Below are positions 43,054-54,685 of a stretch of 64,000 bases of DNA, piece by piece. Position 1 is the stretch's first letter. The number at the start of each line of letters is the position of its first letter. Source of the DNA: Enterobacter dykesii (lineage in GTDB: Bacteria > Pseudomonadota > Gammaproteobacteria > Enterobacterales > Enterobacteriaceae); the NCBI RefSeq assembly GCF_008364625.2, contig NZ_CP126604.1, forward strand, positions 992,001-1,056,000. The letters run 5' to 3'. The notes beneath the pieces are model-generated. The model had not been told where the DNA came from, did not search any database, and worked only from the letters and a program-made list of their open reading frames with translations. A program made the translations under genes and the position numbers.

Positions 43054-43658
43054 TGCAAACCAGTCCGCTGCTCACGCAGTTAATGGAAGCACTGCGCTGC
43101 CTGCCGGGCGTTGGCCCGAAGTCGGCGCAGCGCATGGCGTTTACGCTATTGCAGCGCGACCGCAGCGGCGGGATGCGCCTGGCGCAGGCTTTAACCCGCG
43201 CCATGTCAGAAATTGGTCACTGTGCGGATTGCCGTACTTTTACCGAGCAGGACGTGTGTAACATCTGTACGAACCCGCGTCGTCAGGAGAACGGTCAGAT
43301 TTGCGTGGTGGAGAGTCCGGCGGACATCTACGCCATCGAACAAACCGGGCAGTTTTCCGGCCGCTACTTCGTGCTGATGGGGCATCTCTCCCCGCTGGAC
43401 GGTATTGGCCCGGATGATATCGGTCTTGACCGCCTTGAACAGCGTCTTGAGTCCGAAACCATCAAAGAGGTGATCCTCGCCACCAACCCAACGGTGGAAG
43501 GGGAAGCAACCGCCAACTACATCGCCGAACTGTGCTCGCAGTACGGCGTTGACGCCAGCCGCATCGCCCACGGCGTGCCGGTGGGCGGCGAGCTGGAGAT
43601 GGTCGACGGCACCACGCTGTCGCACTCTCTGGCCGGGCGTCACAAGATTATTTTCTGA
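43053..43658 (+). CDS. recR: RecR, recombination mediator
   Basis: 201 aa. The order is N-terminal HhH ([14 protein letters not shown]), Cys4 zinc finger ([16 protein letters not shown]), Toprim domain ([20 protein letters not shown]) and C-terminal Walker B-like stretch. With RecO and RecF it loads RecA onto SSB-covered gaps. The start overlaps the ybaB stop (TGATG). Confidence 0.97.
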
Positions 43659-43687
43659 CCAAACGGAGGCTGCGCGCGCGGCCTCCG

Positions 43688-43714
43688 CTTGAAAATTTCC
43701 CCCCTTATCCCCAT
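43688..43714 (+). promoter_or_regulatory. Sigma32 heat-shock promoter of htpG
   Basis: CTTGAAA (43688-43694), a 14-base spacer, then CCCCAT (43709-43714). This is the full sigma32 consensus, 54 bases before the htpG ATG. Confidence 0.9.
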
Positions 43715-43768
43715 CTCTCACTCAACGTTTTACAACCCCATTAAATGGCATTGTTGAGGTCGACATAG

Positions 43769-45643
43769 ATGAAAGGACAAGAAACCCGTGGTTTCCAGTC
43801 AGAAGTAAAACAGCTTCTGCACCTGATGATCCATTCCCTGTATTCCAACAAAGAAATTTTCCTGCGTGAGCTGATTTCCAACGCCTCGGACGCGGCGGAC
43901 AAGCTGCGCTTCCGCGCGCTGTCCAACCCGGACCTGTACGAAGGAGACGGCGAGCTGCGCGTGCGCGTCTCGTTTAATAAAGAGAACCGCACCCTGACCA
44001 TCGCCGATAACGGCATCGGGATGAACCGCGACGAGGTGATCGACCACCTCGGTACCATCGCCAAATCCGGCACTAAGGCGTTCCTGGAGTCCATGGGCTC
44101 TGACCAGGCGAAAGACAGCCAGCTCATCGGCCAGTTCGGCGTCGGTTTCTACTCGGCGTTCATCGTGGCCGACAAAGTCACCGTGCGCACCCGCGCGGCG
44201 GGCGACAGCGCCGAGAACGGCGTGCTGTGGGAATCCAAAGGGGAAGGTGAATACACCGTTGATGACATCACCAAGACGGATCGCGGCACCGAAATCACCC
44301 TGCACCTGCGTGAAGGGGAAGATGATTTCCTGAACGACTGGCGCGTGCGCTCCATCATCAGCAAATATTCCGATCACATCGCCCTGCCGGTAGAGATTGA
44401 AAAACAGGAAGAGAAAGACGGTGAAACCGTGGTCTCCTGGGAGAAGATCAACAAGGCGCAGGCGCTGTGGACGCGCAATAAGTCTGAAATTAAAGACGAC
44501 GAATACAACGAGTTCTATAAGCATATCGCCCACGACTTTACCGACCCGCTTACCTGGAGCCACAACCGCGTGGAAGGTAAGCAGGAGTACACCAGCCTGC
44601 TGTACATTCCGGCACAGGCGCCGTGGGACATGTGGAACCGCGATCACAAGCACGGCCTGAAGCTGTACGTGCAGCGCGTCTTCATCATGGACGACGCCGA
44701 GCAGTTCATGCCGAACTACCTGCGCTTCGTGCGTGGTCTGATAGATTCCAACGATCTGCCGCTGAACGTCTCCCGTGAAATTCTGCAGGACAGCACCGTC
44801 ACCCGTAACCTGCGCAACGCCCTGACCAAACGTGCGCTGCAGATGCTGGAAAAACTGGCGAAAGACGATGCGGAAAAATATCAGACCTTCTGGAAACAGT
44901 TCGGCCTGGTGCTGAAAGAAGGCCCGGCAGAAGACACCGCGAACGTTGAAACGATCGCCAAACTGCTGCGCTTCGCCTCTACGCATACCGACTCATCCGC
45001 GCAGACCGTGTCGCTGGAAGAGTACGTCTCCCGCATGAAAGAAGGGCAGGAGAAGATCTACTACATCACCGCCGACAGCTACGCGGCGGCGAAGAGCAGC
45101 CCGCACCTGGAGCTGCTGCGTAAGAAAGGCATCGAAGTGCTGCTGCTCTCTGACCGCATCGACGAGTGGATGATGAACTACCTGACCGAGTTCGACGGTA
45201 AGGCGTTCCAGTCCGTAGCCAAAGCCGACGAGTCCATCGACAAGCTGGCGGATGAAGTTGACGAAAGCGCGAAAGAAGCCGAGAAGGCGCTGGAGCCGTT
45301 CGTTGAGCGCGTGAAAACCCTGCTGGGCGAGCGCGTGAAAGAGGTGCGCTTCACGCACCGTCTGACCGACACCCCGGCGATTGTCACCACCGATGCGGAC
45401 GAAATGAGCACCCAGATGGCGAAACTGTTCGCTGCGGCGGGCCAGGCGGTACCGGAAGTGAAATATATCTTTGAGCTTAATCCGGATCATCCTCTGGTGA
45501 AACGCGCGGCGGATACCCAGGACGACGCCCGATTTGCCGAGTGGGTTGAACTGCTGCTGGATCAGTCCCTGCTGGCCGAGCGCGGCACGCTGGAAGATCC
45601 TAACCTCTTCATTAAACGTGTGAATGCGCTGCTGCTGGCGTAA
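43769..45643 (+). CDS. htpG: HtpG, bacterial Hsp90 chaperone
   Basis: 624 aa, the E. coli length. The N-terminal GHKL ATPase domain has [15 protein letters not shown] (catalytic Glu and Asn), DNGIGM and [11 protein letters not shown]. The middle domain contains the catalytic Arg loop in [11 protein letters not shown]. The C-terminal dimerisation domain ends [11 protein letters not shown], without the eukaryotic MEEVD tail. It works with DnaK on client folding. A sigma32 promoter precedes it. Confidence 0.98.
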   Translation: MKGQETRGFQSEVKQLLHLMIHSLYSNKEIFLRELISNASDAADKLRFRALSNPDLYEGDGELRVRVSFNKENRTLTIADNGIGMNRDEVIDHLGTIAKSGTKAFLESMGSDQAKDSQLIGQFGVGFYSAFIVADKVTVRTRAAGDSAENGVLWESKGEGEYTVDDITKTDRGTEITLHLREGEDDFLNDWRVRSIISKYSDHIALPVEIEKQEEKDGETVVSWEKINKAQALWTRNKSEIKDDEYNEFYKHIAHDFTDPLTWSHNRVEGKQEYTSLLYIPAQAPWDMWNRDHKHGLKLYVQRVFIMDDAEQFMPNYLRFVRGLIDSNDLPLNVSREILQDSTVTRNLRNALTKRALQMLEKLAKDDAEKYQTFWKQFGLVLKEGPAEDTANVETIAKLLRFASTHTDSSAQTVSLEEYVSRMKEGQEKIYYITADSYAAAKSSPHLELLRKKGIEVLLLSDRIDEWMMNYLTEFDGKAFQSVAKADESIDKLADEVDESAKEAEKALEPFVERVKTLLGERVKEVRFTHRLTDTPAIVTTDADEMSTQMAKLFAAAGQAVPEVKYIFELNPDHPLVKRAADTQDDARFAEWVELLLDQSLLAERGTLEDPNLFIKRVNALLLA

Positions 45644-45668
45644 TTGACCACGCCTCCCCTGGTCTTCT

Positions 45669-45704
45669 CCCTCTCCCGTGGGAGAGGGCCGGGGTGAGGG
45701 CTCC
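45669..45704. repeat. Dispersed palindromic repeat, copy 3
   Basis: CCCTCTCCC-GT-GGGAGAGGG then CCGGGGTGAGGGCTCC, 26 bases after the htpG stop. It may also act as a 3' end stabiliser or terminator for htpG. Confidence 0.82.
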
Positions 45705-45804
45705 AGACCGCACTAACCCAAATAATCTCCCTCCGTTAACCGTTTCAGCCTTCCCGCCTTCCTTGAGCGATGTCCGTTCTGGTGGTATTGTTTAGCGCTT
45801 TTGA

Positions 45805-46482
<678 letters not shown>

Positions 46483-46492
46483 TTGCATTACT

Positions 46493-46515
46493 CTCACCCG
46501 GGTTCTCCGGGTGAG
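46493..46515 (+). terminator. Hairpin after adk
   Basis: CTCACCCGG and CCGGGTGAG pair around GTTCT, 10 bases after the adk stop. The sequence beyond is AT-rich but lacks a clean T-run. Confidence 0.6.
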
Positions 46516-46607
46516 AAATATTCTCATCTTACCTATTACAGCAATGGGTTTCGTTTAAACGCATTTCCGCTACAATTGACAACCTATCAAATGGTTAAGA
46601 GGCGTGA

Positions 46608-47570
46608 ATGAGTCAGGCGAAAACCGGCATCCTGCTTGCCAATCTGGGCACTCCAGAAGCACCTACATCAGACGCGGTAAAACGCTACCTGCGACAATTT
46701 TTAAGCGACACGCGCGTCGTGGATTTCCCGCGACTGCTTTGGTGGCCGCTGCTGCGTGGCGTCATTCTGCCGATTCGTTCCCCGCGCGTCGCCAAACTCT
46801 ATCAGTCCGTCTGGATGGAAGAGGGCTCGCCGCTGATGGTTTATAGCCGTCGTCAGGAAAAAGCGCTGGCCGCCCGCCTGCCGGATATGCCCGTCGCGCT
46901 TGGCATGAGCTACGGAAAACCGTCCCTCGAAAGCGCGGTGGAATCCCTGCTGGCGCAGGGCGTGGACCATATCGTCGTGCTGGCGCTCTACCCGCAGTAC
47001 TCTTGCTCGACGGTGGCCGCCGTCTGGGACGAGCTGGCCCGCATTCTGGCGACCCGCCGCCGCATTCCGGGCGTGACCTTTATTCGCGACTACGCGGATA
47101 ACGATCTCTACATCCAGGCGCTCGCCAACAGCGCGCGCGCGTCGTTTGAAAAACACGGCGAGCCGGATCTGCTGCTGCTTTCCTATCACGGGATCCCGCA
47201 GCGTTTCGCCAATGAAGGGGATGATTATCCGCAGCGCTGCCGCGATACCACGCGCGAGCTGGTCTCCGCCCTTGGCCTGCCGCCGGAAAAGGTGATGATG
47301 ACCTTCCAGTCGCGCTTCGGTCGCGAGCCGTGGTTGACGCCTTATACCGATGAAACCCTCAAAATGCTCGGCGAGAAGGGCGTGAAGCACATCCAGGTAA
47401 TGTCGCCGGGCTTCTCGGCCGACTGTCTGGAAACGCTGGAGGAGATCGCGGTGCAAAACCGGGAATTTTTCCTTGAGGCTGGCGGCGAAAAGTACGAGTA
47501 CATTCCGGCACTTAACGACTCCCCTGAGCATATCGACATGATGGTCTCGCTGGTAACGAACGGCCGCTGA
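46608..47570 (+). CDS. hemH: HemH, ferrochelatase
   Basis: 320 aa, the E. coli length. It inserts Fe(II) into protoporphyrin IX, the last haem step. The N-terminus is [20 protein letters not shown]. The metal-site His lies in [20 protein letters not shown], and the conserved Glu in [14 protein letters not shown]. In E. coli the esterase gene aes follows; here gsk comes directly after. Confidence 0.96.
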   Translation: MSQAKTGILLANLGTPEAPTSDAVKRYLRQFLSDTRVVDFPRLLWWPLLRGVILPIRSPRVAKLYQSVWMEEGSPLMVYSRRQEKALAARLPDMPVALGMSYGKPSLESAVESLLAQGVDHIVVLALYPQYSCSTVAAVWDELARILATRRRIPGVTFIRDYADNDLYIQALANSARASFEKHGEPDLLLLSYHGIPQRFANEGDDYPQRCRDTTRELVSALGLPPEKVMMTFQSRFGREPWLTPYTDETLKMLGEKGVKHIQVMSPGFSADCLETLEEIAVQNREFFLEAGGEKYEYIPALNDSPEHIDMMVSLVTNGR

Positions 47571-47579
47571 TCGCACTCC

Positions 47580-47609
47580 GGGCCGGGTTTGTGCTACCAT
47601 TCCCGGCCC
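47580..47609. repeat. Inverted repeat between hemH and gsk
   Basis: GGGCCGGG (47580-47587) and CCCGGCCC (47602-47609) could form an 8-bp stem with a 14-base loop, ending 23 bases before the gsk ATG. No T-run. A role in hemH 3' processing or gsk leader structure is possible. Confidence 0.4.
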
Positions 47610-47632
47610 ATATTCTTCGTACAGTTCAGGCC

Positions 47633-48937
47633 ATGAAATTTCCCGGTAAACGCAAATCCAAACACTACTTCCCCGTTGATGCCCGCGATCCGCTCCTGCA
47701 GCAAATCCAGCCAGAAAACGAAACCAGCGCGGCGTGGGTCGTCGGTATCGATCAGACGCTGGTGGACATTGAAGCGAAAGTGGATGATGCGTTTGTCGCC
47801 CGTTACGGTCTGAGCGCGGGTCACTCGCTGGTGATTGAGGACGACGTTGCCGAAGCGCTGTACCAGGAGCTGGTGCGCGAAAACCTGATTACCCATCAGT
47901 TCGCCGGTGGCACCATCGGCAATACCATGCATAACTACTCCGTGCTGGCCGACGACCGCTCGGTGCTGCTCGGCGTGATGTGCAGCAATATCGAAATCGG
48001 TGGCTATGCCTACCGCTATCTCTGCAACACCTCCAGCCGTACCGATCTCAACTACCTTCAGGGCGTCGACGGGCCTATTGGCCGCTGCTTTACGCTGATT
48101 AGCGATTCCGGCGAGCGTACCTTTGCCATTAGCCCGGGTCATATGAACAAGCTGCGCGCCGAGAGTATTCCGGAAGAGGTGATCGCGGGCGCCTCGGCGC
48201 TGGTGTTGACCTCCTACCTGGTGCGCTGCAAGCCGGGCGAGCCGATGCCGGAAGCGACCATGAAAGCGATTGAGTACGCGAAGAAATACAACGTGCCTGT
48301 CGTTCTGACGCTGGGCACAAAATTTGTTATCGCCGATAACCCGGAGTGGTGGCAGGCGTTCCTGAAAGAGCACGTCTCGATTCTGGCAATGAACGAAGAA
48401 GAGGCCGAAGCGCTGACCGGTGAAAGCGATCCGCTGCTGGCGTCTGACAAAGCGCTGGACTGGGTGGATCTGGTGCTCTGCACCGCCGGCCCGGTTGGTC
48501 TGTACATGGCGGGCTTCACGGAAGAAGAGAGCAAACGCAAAACCCAGCACCCGCTGTTGCCCGGTGCGATTGCCGAGTTCAACCAGTACGAGTTCAGCCG
48601 CGGCATGCGCTACAAAGATTGCGTGAATCCGCTGCGTATCTACTCTCATATCGCGCCATACATGGGCGGACCGGAGAAGATCATGAACACCAACGGTGCG
48701 GGCGACGGCGCGCTGGCCGCACTGCTGCACGACATCACCGCTAACGCCTACCACAAAACCAACGTGCCGAACTCCAGCAAGCACAAGTTCAGCTGGCTGA
48801 CCTATTCCTCACTGGCGCAGGTGTGTAAATATGCCAACCGCGTGAGCTATCAGGTGCTGAACCAGCACTCCCCGCGCTTAACGCGCGGCCTGCCGGAACG
48901 GGAAGACAGCCTCGAAGAGGCCTACTGGGACAGATAA
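47633..48937 (+). CDS. gsk: Gsk, inosine-guanosine kinase
   Basis: 434 aa from ATG 47633 (MKFPGKRKSKHYFPVDARDP), the E. coli length; the open frame extends upstream without homology. It is a PfkB/ribokinase-family enzyme. The catalytic motif is NTNGAGDGALAALLHD, and the N-terminal glycine pair is in FAGGTIGNTMHNYSVLADDR. It phosphorylates inosine and guanosine in purine salvage. A strong terminator follows. Confidence 0.96.
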   Translation: MKFPGKRKSKHYFPVDARDPLLQQIQPENETSAAWVVGIDQTLVDIEAKVDDAFVARYGLSAGHSLVIEDDVAEALYQELVRENLITHQFAGGTIGNTMHNYSVLADDRSVLLGVMCSNIEIGGYAYRYLCNTSSRTDLNYLQGVDGPIGRCFTLISDSGERTFAISPGHMNKLRAESIPEEVIAGASALVLTSYLVRCKPGEPMPEATMKAIEYAKKYNVPVVLTLGTKFVIADNPEWWQAFLKEHVSILAMNEEEAEALTGESDPLLASDKALDWVDLVLCTAGPVGLYMAGFTEEESKRKTQHPLLPGAIAEFNQYEFSRGMRYKDCVNPLRIYSHIAPYMGGPEKIMNTNGAGDGALAALLHDITANAYHKTNVPNSSKHKFSWLTYSSLAQVCKYANRVSYQVLNQHSPRLTRGLPEREDSLEEAYWDR

Positions 48938-48941
48938 AAGC

Positions 48942-48968
48942 AAAACGGCAACCCTGGTTGCCGTTTTT
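48942..48968 (+). terminator. Terminator after gsk
   Basis: AAAACGGCAACC and GGTTGCCGTTTTT form a 12-bp stem ending in Ts, almost the same hairpin as the one after amtB. Confidence 0.88.
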
Positions 48969-48978
48969 AGTGTTTATA

Positions 48979-49011
48979 CCCTCTCCCTGTGGGAGAGGGT
49001 AAGGGCATCAG
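48979..49011. repeat. Dispersed palindromic repeat, copy 4
   Basis: CCCTCTCCC-TGT-GGGAGAGGG then TAAGGGCATCAG, with a shortened tail. It lies between the convergent 3' ends of gsk and ybaL. Confidence 0.82.
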
Positions 49012-49023
49012 ACCGCTCAAAAC

Positions 49024-50700
49024 TTAACTCGTCACAGCCTCTTCAACCGGCGGATTCTCCAGCAGCGTCAGCATCGTGTTCGCAATTTCGCGCTCGCCCA
49101 TCACCACCTTATTAGCACCGCGCTCGGTAATGTACTCCACCTCGTCGTCATAGTGCGCCCGGGCGATAATCTCAATCGTTGGGCACTTCTCGCGTGCGGA
49201 AGCCACAATCTCACCCGCTTCATAGCCGTTAGGTATGGTCAGCAGCAGCCAGCGCGCGCAGTCAAGATGCGCCAGATTCATGATCTCTTCGTTTGCCGCA
49301 TTGCCCAGCACCGCACGAATACCGCGCTCGCGCAGCTCGTCGACGCGGGTGCGTGAGGTCTCGATCACCACCAGCGGAATGCCCTGCGCCATCAGCTTCT
49401 CACCGAGCAGGCTGCCCACGCGGCCAAAGCCGACCAGCAGGGCGTGATTGCAAATATCCACCGGGATCTGCTTCTCTTCTTCGATGGCCTCTTCGAGCGT
49501 CTGTTCTTCCAGCGTTTCGGTTTTATCGAGGTATTTTTCCAGCAGGGCAAACAGCACCGGGTTCAGCATAATCGACAGGATCGCCCCCGCCAGCACCAGA
49601 TTTTGCCCCGCCTGCGGCAGCAGGTTCAGGGCCATGCCCAGACCGGCCAGAATAAAGGCGAACTCACCGATCTGTGCCAGGCTGGCGGCGATGGTCAACG
49701 CCGTGCGCGGGGAGTGGCCGAACATCCGCACCAGGAAGAAGGCGGCAAGCGACTTGCCAAAAATAATGATCGCCAGCGTGCCCAGCACGGCCAACGGCTG
49801 CTGGATCAGCACCAGCGGATCGAACAGCATCCCGACGGAGACGAAGAACAGCACGGCAAACGCATCGCGCAGCGGCAGCGTGTCGTGCGCCGCACGGTGG
49901 CTCAGCTCGGATTCGTTCAGCACCATCCCGGCGAAGAACGCGCCCAGGGCAAAGGAGACATCAAACAGCTCAACGGCACCAAACGCGATTCCCAGCGCCA
50001 GCGCCAGCACGGAGAGGGTAAACAGCTCGCGCGAGCCGGTTGCCGCGCTGCGGGACATGATCCACGGCACCAGACGGCGTCCCACCAGCATCATGATGGC
50101 GATAAACGCCACCACTTTACCGATGGTGATGCCCATATCCAGCGCCAGCGAGGCAAAACCGACGTTGTCTTTTTCCATCATCCCGGCGACGGCAGGCAGC
50201 AGTACCAGCGTCAGGACCATCACCAGGTCTTCAACAATCAGCCAGCCAATCGCGATCTGACCGCGCTGGCTGTCTATCAGCTGTCTCTCCTCAAGCGCGC
50301 GCAGCAGCACCACGGTACTGGCGGTTGAGAGACACAGGCCAAATACGATGCCGGTCATTAACGACCAGCCCAGTACCGCCGAAAGCGCCATCCCCAGCAG
50401 CGTCGCCACCCCAATCTGGGCGATCGCTCCCGGTATGGCGATCGACTTTACCGCCATCAGATCCTTCAGGGAGAAGTGCAGGCCGACGCCAAACATCAGC
50501 AGAATCACGCCCAATTCCGCCAGCTCAGGGGCCAGCTTGGTATCCGCCACGAAGCCTGGCGTAAACGGTCCCGCCAGTACACCCGCTAACAGATAGCCGA
50601 CAAGAGGAGAAATACGCAGCTTATTGGCAATCATGCCGAGGATAAAAGCGAGCACAAGTCCACCAACAATGGTGGTGATAAGCGGTGTGGCGTGGTGCAT
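49024..50700 (-). CDS. ybaL: YbaL, CPA2-family cation/proton antiporter with TrkA-N domain
   Basis: 558 aa, the E. coli length. About twelve transmembrane helices fill residues 5-390 (Na+/H+ exchanger fold). A cytosolic Rossmann TrkA-N domain starts at about 415 (ALLVGFGRVGSLLGEKLMAQ), so nucleotide-linked gating is likely. It is related to KefB/KefC but lacks an adjacent KefF/KefG-type gene. Potassium or sodium efflux is inferred. The acidic linker TLEEQTLEEAIEEEKQ joins the two halves. Confidence 0.92.
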   Translation of the reverse strand: MHHATPLITTIVGGLVLAFILGMIANKLRISPLVGYLLAGVLAGPFTPGFVADTKLAPELAELGVILLMFGVGLHFSLKDLMAVKSIAIPGAIAQIGVATLLGMALSAVLGWSLMTGIVFGLCLSTASTVVLLRALEERQLIDSQRGQIAIGWLIVEDLVMVLTLVLLPAVAGMMEKDNVGFASLALDMGITIGKVVAFIAIMMLVGRRLVPWIMSRSAATGSRELFTLSVLALALGIAFGAVELFDVSFALGAFFAGMVLNESELSHRAAHDTLPLRDAFAVLFFVSVGMLFDPLVLIQQPLAVLGTLAIIIFGKSLAAFFLVRMFGHSPRTALTIAASLAQIGEFAFILAGLGMALNLLPQAGQNLVLAGAILSIMLNPVLFALLEKYLDKTETLEEQTLEEAIEEEKQIPVDICNHALLVGFGRVGSLLGEKLMAQGIPLVVIETSRTRVDELRERGIRAVLGNAANEEIMNLAHLDCARWLLLTIPNGYEAGEIVASAREKCPTIEIIARAHYDDEVEYITERGANKVVMGEREIANTMLTLLENPPVEEAVTS

Positions 50701-50895
50701 TCCGTCTCCTTTCGTTGTGGGTGTTCCTTTTTGGCGAAAACCAAAAACCGAGTAATAGTTTATGACAATTTTTACCCTTATGTTTATGAATTATTGTTGA
50801 AGTTTGAATAAAACAGCAATATGCACGTAAAAAAGCGCGTTTTGATAAATTCAGTGAGGTGAGGAAGAAGAAACCCTTATGGCATCAGGGTATCA

Positions 50896-50922
50896 GGTAG
50901 CCAAAGTTAAACTTTGGCTACC
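50896..50922. terminator. Perfect 12-bp hairpin downstream of fsr
   Basis: GGTAGCCAAAGT-TAA-ACTTTGGCTACC, 6 bases past the fsr stop. No T-run on the minus strand, so it may be a 3' stabiliser as much as a terminator. Confidence 0.6.
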
Positions 50923-50928
50923 CGTAAT

Positions 50929-52137
50929 TTACGCTTTGTGACGGTTATCAGGCAGGAATATGGTCAACATCCCAAGAAGCGGCAGGAAAGCGCAGATTTT
51001 ATAGACCAGGAAGATGCTGGTGTGATCCGCCACCATCCCCAGCACCGCCGCGCCAAGCCCGCCCATGCCGAAGGCGAAACCGAAAAAGAGACCGGAAACC
51101 ATACCGATACGGCCAGGCAGCAGCTCCTGGGCATAGACCAGAATGGCGGAAAAGGCGGATGCGAGAATAAAACCAATGATCACGGTTAAAATCCCCGTCC
51201 ATTCAAGGCTTGCGTACGGCAAAATAAGGGTAAACGGCGCCACGCCGAGGATAGAGCCCCAAATAACGTATTTACGCCCAATCTTATCACCCACAGGCCC
51301 GCCAATAACCGTACCGGCCGCGACGGCGAACAGGAAGGCAAACAGGTGGATTTGCGCATTCTGCACCGATAATCCGAATTTTTGCATCAGGTAAAAGGTG
51401 TAATAGCTGCTGATGCTCGCCATATAGAAGTATTTCGAGAAAATCAGTACCAGCAGCACGGAAACCGCCAGGATAACCTTGTTACGCGGCAGGGGATTGA
51501 TAATCTTCGCTTTAGGTTTACCTTTATTCACGCGATGCTGAGCGGCATACCAGCGGCTGATCTGCGCCAGCACGATAATGGCCAGCAGTGCGGCCAGGAC
51601 AAACCAGGCCACGTTGCCTTTGCCGTAAGGGGCAATAATCACCGCGGCCAGCAGCGGGCCCAGAGAGCTACCGAAGTTACCGCCTACCTGGAACAGCGAC
51701 TGCGCCAGGCCGTGACGTCCCCCGGAGGCCATGCGCGCCACGCGTGAAGACTCCGGATGGAAAACGGACGAGCCGGTGCCCACCAGCGCGGCGGCAATCA
51801 GAACGGCTTCAAAACTCCCGGCCATGGCCAGCAGCACCAGCCCGCTTAGGGTAAAGCACATGCCAATCGGCAGCGACCACGGCATCGGGTATTTATCCGT
51901 CCAGTAGCCCACCACGGGCTGCAGAAGCGAGGAAGCCAGCTGGAAGGTCAGGGTGATCATCCCGATCTGCACGAAGGTTAACGAAAACTCGGACTGAAGT
52001 AGCGGATAAATGGCCAGAATCAACGACTGGATCATGTCGTTGAGCAGGTGCGAGAGACTGATTGCGCCTAAGACCTTAAAGGAGGTGCGCGACGCCGGTG
52101 CGCCCGGAACGGGCTGGGTTGATTCACTGATTGCCAT
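50929..52137 (-). CDS. fsr: Fsr, MFS efflux protein (fosmidomycin resistance)
   Basis: 402 aa from ATG 52137 (MAISESTQPVPGAPASRTSF); a GTG 15 bases upstream is possible. It has twelve helices of the major facilitator superfamily with motif A-like GYWTDKYPMPWSLPIG. The segment LNDMIQSLILAIYPLLQSEF and the C-terminal MLTIFLPDNRH match E. coli Fsr closely. Overexpression gives fosmidomycin resistance in E. coli; the natural substrate is unknown. It is divergent from ushA. Confidence 0.94.
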   Translation of the reverse strand: MAISESTQPVPGAPASRTSFKVLGAISLSHLLNDMIQSLILAIYPLLQSEFSLTFVQIGMITLTFQLASSLLQPVVGYWTDKYPMPWSLPIGMCFTLSGLVLLAMAGSFEAVLIAAALVGTGSSVFHPESSRVARMASGGRHGLAQSLFQVGGNFGSSLGPLLAAVIIAPYGKGNVAWFVLAALLAIIVLAQISRWYAAQHRVNKGKPKAKIINPLPRNKVILAVSVLLVLIFSKYFYMASISSYYTFYLMQKFGLSVQNAQIHLFAFLFAVAAGTVIGGPVGDKIGRKYVIWGSILGVAPFTLILPYASLEWTGILTVIIGFILASAFSAILVYAQELLPGRIGMVSGLFFGFAFGMGGLGAAVLGMVADHTSIFLVYKICAFLPLLGMLTIFLPDNRHKA

Positions 52138-52306
52138 AGAGAGAAGTACCACGTCTTTAGTTATTAGTTATGCAGGGTGTAATTATTATCCGACTAACAT
52201 ACCCGCCCGGGACATTTGAAGAAAGTCGCAATTCTGAAAACTTATTTGTCTATTCTTGTTAGTCACTGTAATTTTTGCCTTTATCTATTGGTCAGGGAGA
52301 GAGAAG

Positions 52307-53959
52307 ATGAAGTTAATGAAGCGGGGCGTCGCGCTGGCGCTCATCGCCGCATGGGGCCTGGTAAGCCTGCCCGCGCAGGCGTATGAAAAAGACAAAACCT
52401 ATAAAATCACCATTCTGCATACCAACGATCACCACGGTCATTTCTGGCGCAGCGAATACGGCGAATATGGACTGTCGGCACAAAAAACGCTGGTGGACGG
52501 CATTCGTAAAGAGGTGGCAGCCCAGGGCGGCAGCGTGCTGCTGCTGTCGGGGGGCGATATCAATACCGGCGTGCCGGAATCCGATTTACAGGACGCGGAA
52601 CCTGATTTTCGCGGCATGAACCTGATTGGCTACGACGCGATGGCCGTGGGTAACCACGAATTCGATAATCCGCTGACCGTGCTGCGTCAGCAGGAAAAGT
52701 GGTCAAAATTCCCGTTCCTCTCCGCCAATATTTACCAGAAAAGCACCGGCGAGCGTCTGTTTAAGCCGTGGGCGCTGTTTAAGCGTCAGGATCTGAAGAT
52801 TGCGGTCATCGGCTTAACCACCGACGACACGGCAAAAATTGGCAACCCGGAGTTCTTCACCGATATCGAATTCCGTAAACCGGCAGACGAAGCGAAGCTG
52901 GTGATTCAGGAGCTGCAGCAAAACGAAAAGCCGGACGTGATTATCGCCACCACGCACATGGGGCACTACGACAACGGCGAGCACGGCTCTAACGCGCCCG
53001 GCGACGTGGAGATGGCGCGCAGCCTGCCTGCGGGCTCGCTGGCGATGATTGTGGGCGGTCACTCACAGGATCCGGTGTGCATGGCCTCGGAGAACAAAAA
53101 GCAGGTGGACTACGTCCCGGGCACGCCGTGCGCGCCGGACCGTCAGAACGGTATCTGGATTGTTCAGGCGCACGAGTGGGGCAAATACGTCGGCCGGGCA
53201 GATTTCGAGTTCCGTAACGGCGAGATGAAGCTGGTGCACTATCAGCTCATCCCGGTCAACCTGAAGAAGAAAGTCACCTACCCGGACGGGAAAAGTGAGC
53301 GCGTACTCTACACGCCAGAGATCGCTGAAAACCAGCAGATGCTCTCCCTGCTGACGCCGTTCCAGAACAAAGGCAAGGCGCAGCTGGACGTGAAAATCGG
53401 CACGCTGAACGGTCGTCTGGAGGGAGACCGCAGTAAAGTTCGCTTCGTGCAGACCAATATGGGGCACCTGGTGCTGGCGGCGCAAATCACGCGCACCGGC
53501 GCTGATTTTGGCGTGATGAGCGGCGGCGGTATTCGTGATTCCATCGAGGGTGGAAACATTACCTATAAGGACGTCCTGAAGGTGCAGCCGTTCGGCAACG
53601 TGGTGGTCTATGCCGACATGAGCGGGAAAGAGGTGGTTGACTACCTGACCGCCGTGGCGCAGATGAAGCCGGATTCCGGGGCCTATCCGCAGTTTGCCAA
53701 CGTCAGCTTTGTGGTGAAAGACGGCAAGCTTAACGACCTGAAGATCAAAGGCGAGCCGATTGATCCCGCCAAAACGTACCGTCTGGCAACGTTAAGCTTT
53801 AACGCCACGGGCGGCGACGGCTATCCGCACATCGATAACAAACCGGGATACGTGAATACCGGCTTTATTGATGCGGAAGTGCTGAAGCAGTTCATCGAGA
53901 AGAATTCGCCGATTGACGTGAATGCCTACGAGCCGAAAGGTGAGGTGAGCTGGCAGTAG
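52307..53959 (+). CDS. ushA: UshA, periplasmic UDP-sugar hydrolase / 5'-nucleotidase
   Basis: 550 aa from ATG 52307, the E. coli length. The signal peptide covers residues 1-25 (VALALIAAWGLVSLPAQA). The N-terminal metallophosphatase domain has HTNDHHGHFW, GGDINTG, GNHEFD and GGHSQDP, the two-metal ligands. The C-terminal substrate domain carries NATGGDGYP. It hydrolyses UDP-glucose and nucleotides in the periplasm for scavenging. A REP-like hairpin follows. Confidence 0.97.
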   Translation: MKLMKRGVALALIAAWGLVSLPAQAYEKDKTYKITILHTNDHHGHFWRSEYGEYGLSAQKTLVDGIRKEVAAQGGSVLLLSGGDINTGVPESDLQDAEPDFRGMNLIGYDAMAVGNHEFDNPLTVLRQQEKWSKFPFLSANIYQKSTGERLFKPWALFKRQDLKIAVIGLTTDDTAKIGNPEFFTDIEFRKPADEAKLVIQELQQNEKPDVIIATTHMGHYDNGEHGSNAPGDVEMARSLPAGSLAMIVGGHSQDPVCMASENKKQVDYVPGTPCAPDRQNGIWIVQAHEWGKYVGRADFEFRNGEMKLVHYQLIPVNLKKKVTYPDGKSERVLYTPEIAENQQMLSLLTPFQNKGKAQLDVKIGTLNGRLEGDRSKVRFVQTNMGHLVLAAQITRTGADFGVMSGGGIRDSIEGGNITYKDVLKVQPFGNVVVYADMSGKEVVDYLTAVAQMKPDSGAYPQFANVSFVVKDGKLNDLKIKGEPIDPAKTYRLATLSFNATGGDGYPHIDNKPGYVNTGFIDAEVLKQFIEKNSPIDVNAYEPKGEVSWQ

Positions 53960-53970
53960 TGGGGTTGTGT

Positions 53971-53998
53971 TGCCCGGCGGCGCTGCGCTTGCCGGGCA
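53971..53998. repeat. REP-like element after ushA
   Basis: TGCCCGGC and GCCGGGCA enclose GGCGCTGCGCTT, the pattern of enterobacterial REP/PU palindromes. It lies between the convergent ushA and ybaK genes. Confidence 0.75.
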
Positions 53999-54004
53999 CA
54001 TTCA

Positions 54005-54600
<596 letters not shown>

Positions 54601-54606
54601 CGGCTC

Positions 54607-54685
54607 AACCGAAGGTCTCCTTCGGCATAATAAAAACGATGAAATTCCTCTTTGACGGGCCAATAGAAATATTGGCCATTTTTTT
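54607..54685 (+). ncRNA. chiX: ChiX (SroB/MicM) Hfq-dependent small RNA
   Basis: About 79 bases in the ybaK-ybaP gap, the conserved chiX locus. The pairing region GGCATAATAAAAACGATGAA, followed by ATTCCTCTTTGACGGG, matches E. coli ChiX almost exactly. The terminator GGCCAATA-GAAA-TATTGGCC ends in Ts. The 5' hairpin CCGAAGG-TCT-CCTTCGG differs from the E. coli one in sequence but keeps the fold. ChiX represses the chitoporin mRNA chiP and is itself titrated by chitobiose-operon mRNA. Its 3' end overlaps the ybaP stop on the other strand. Confidence 0.93.
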
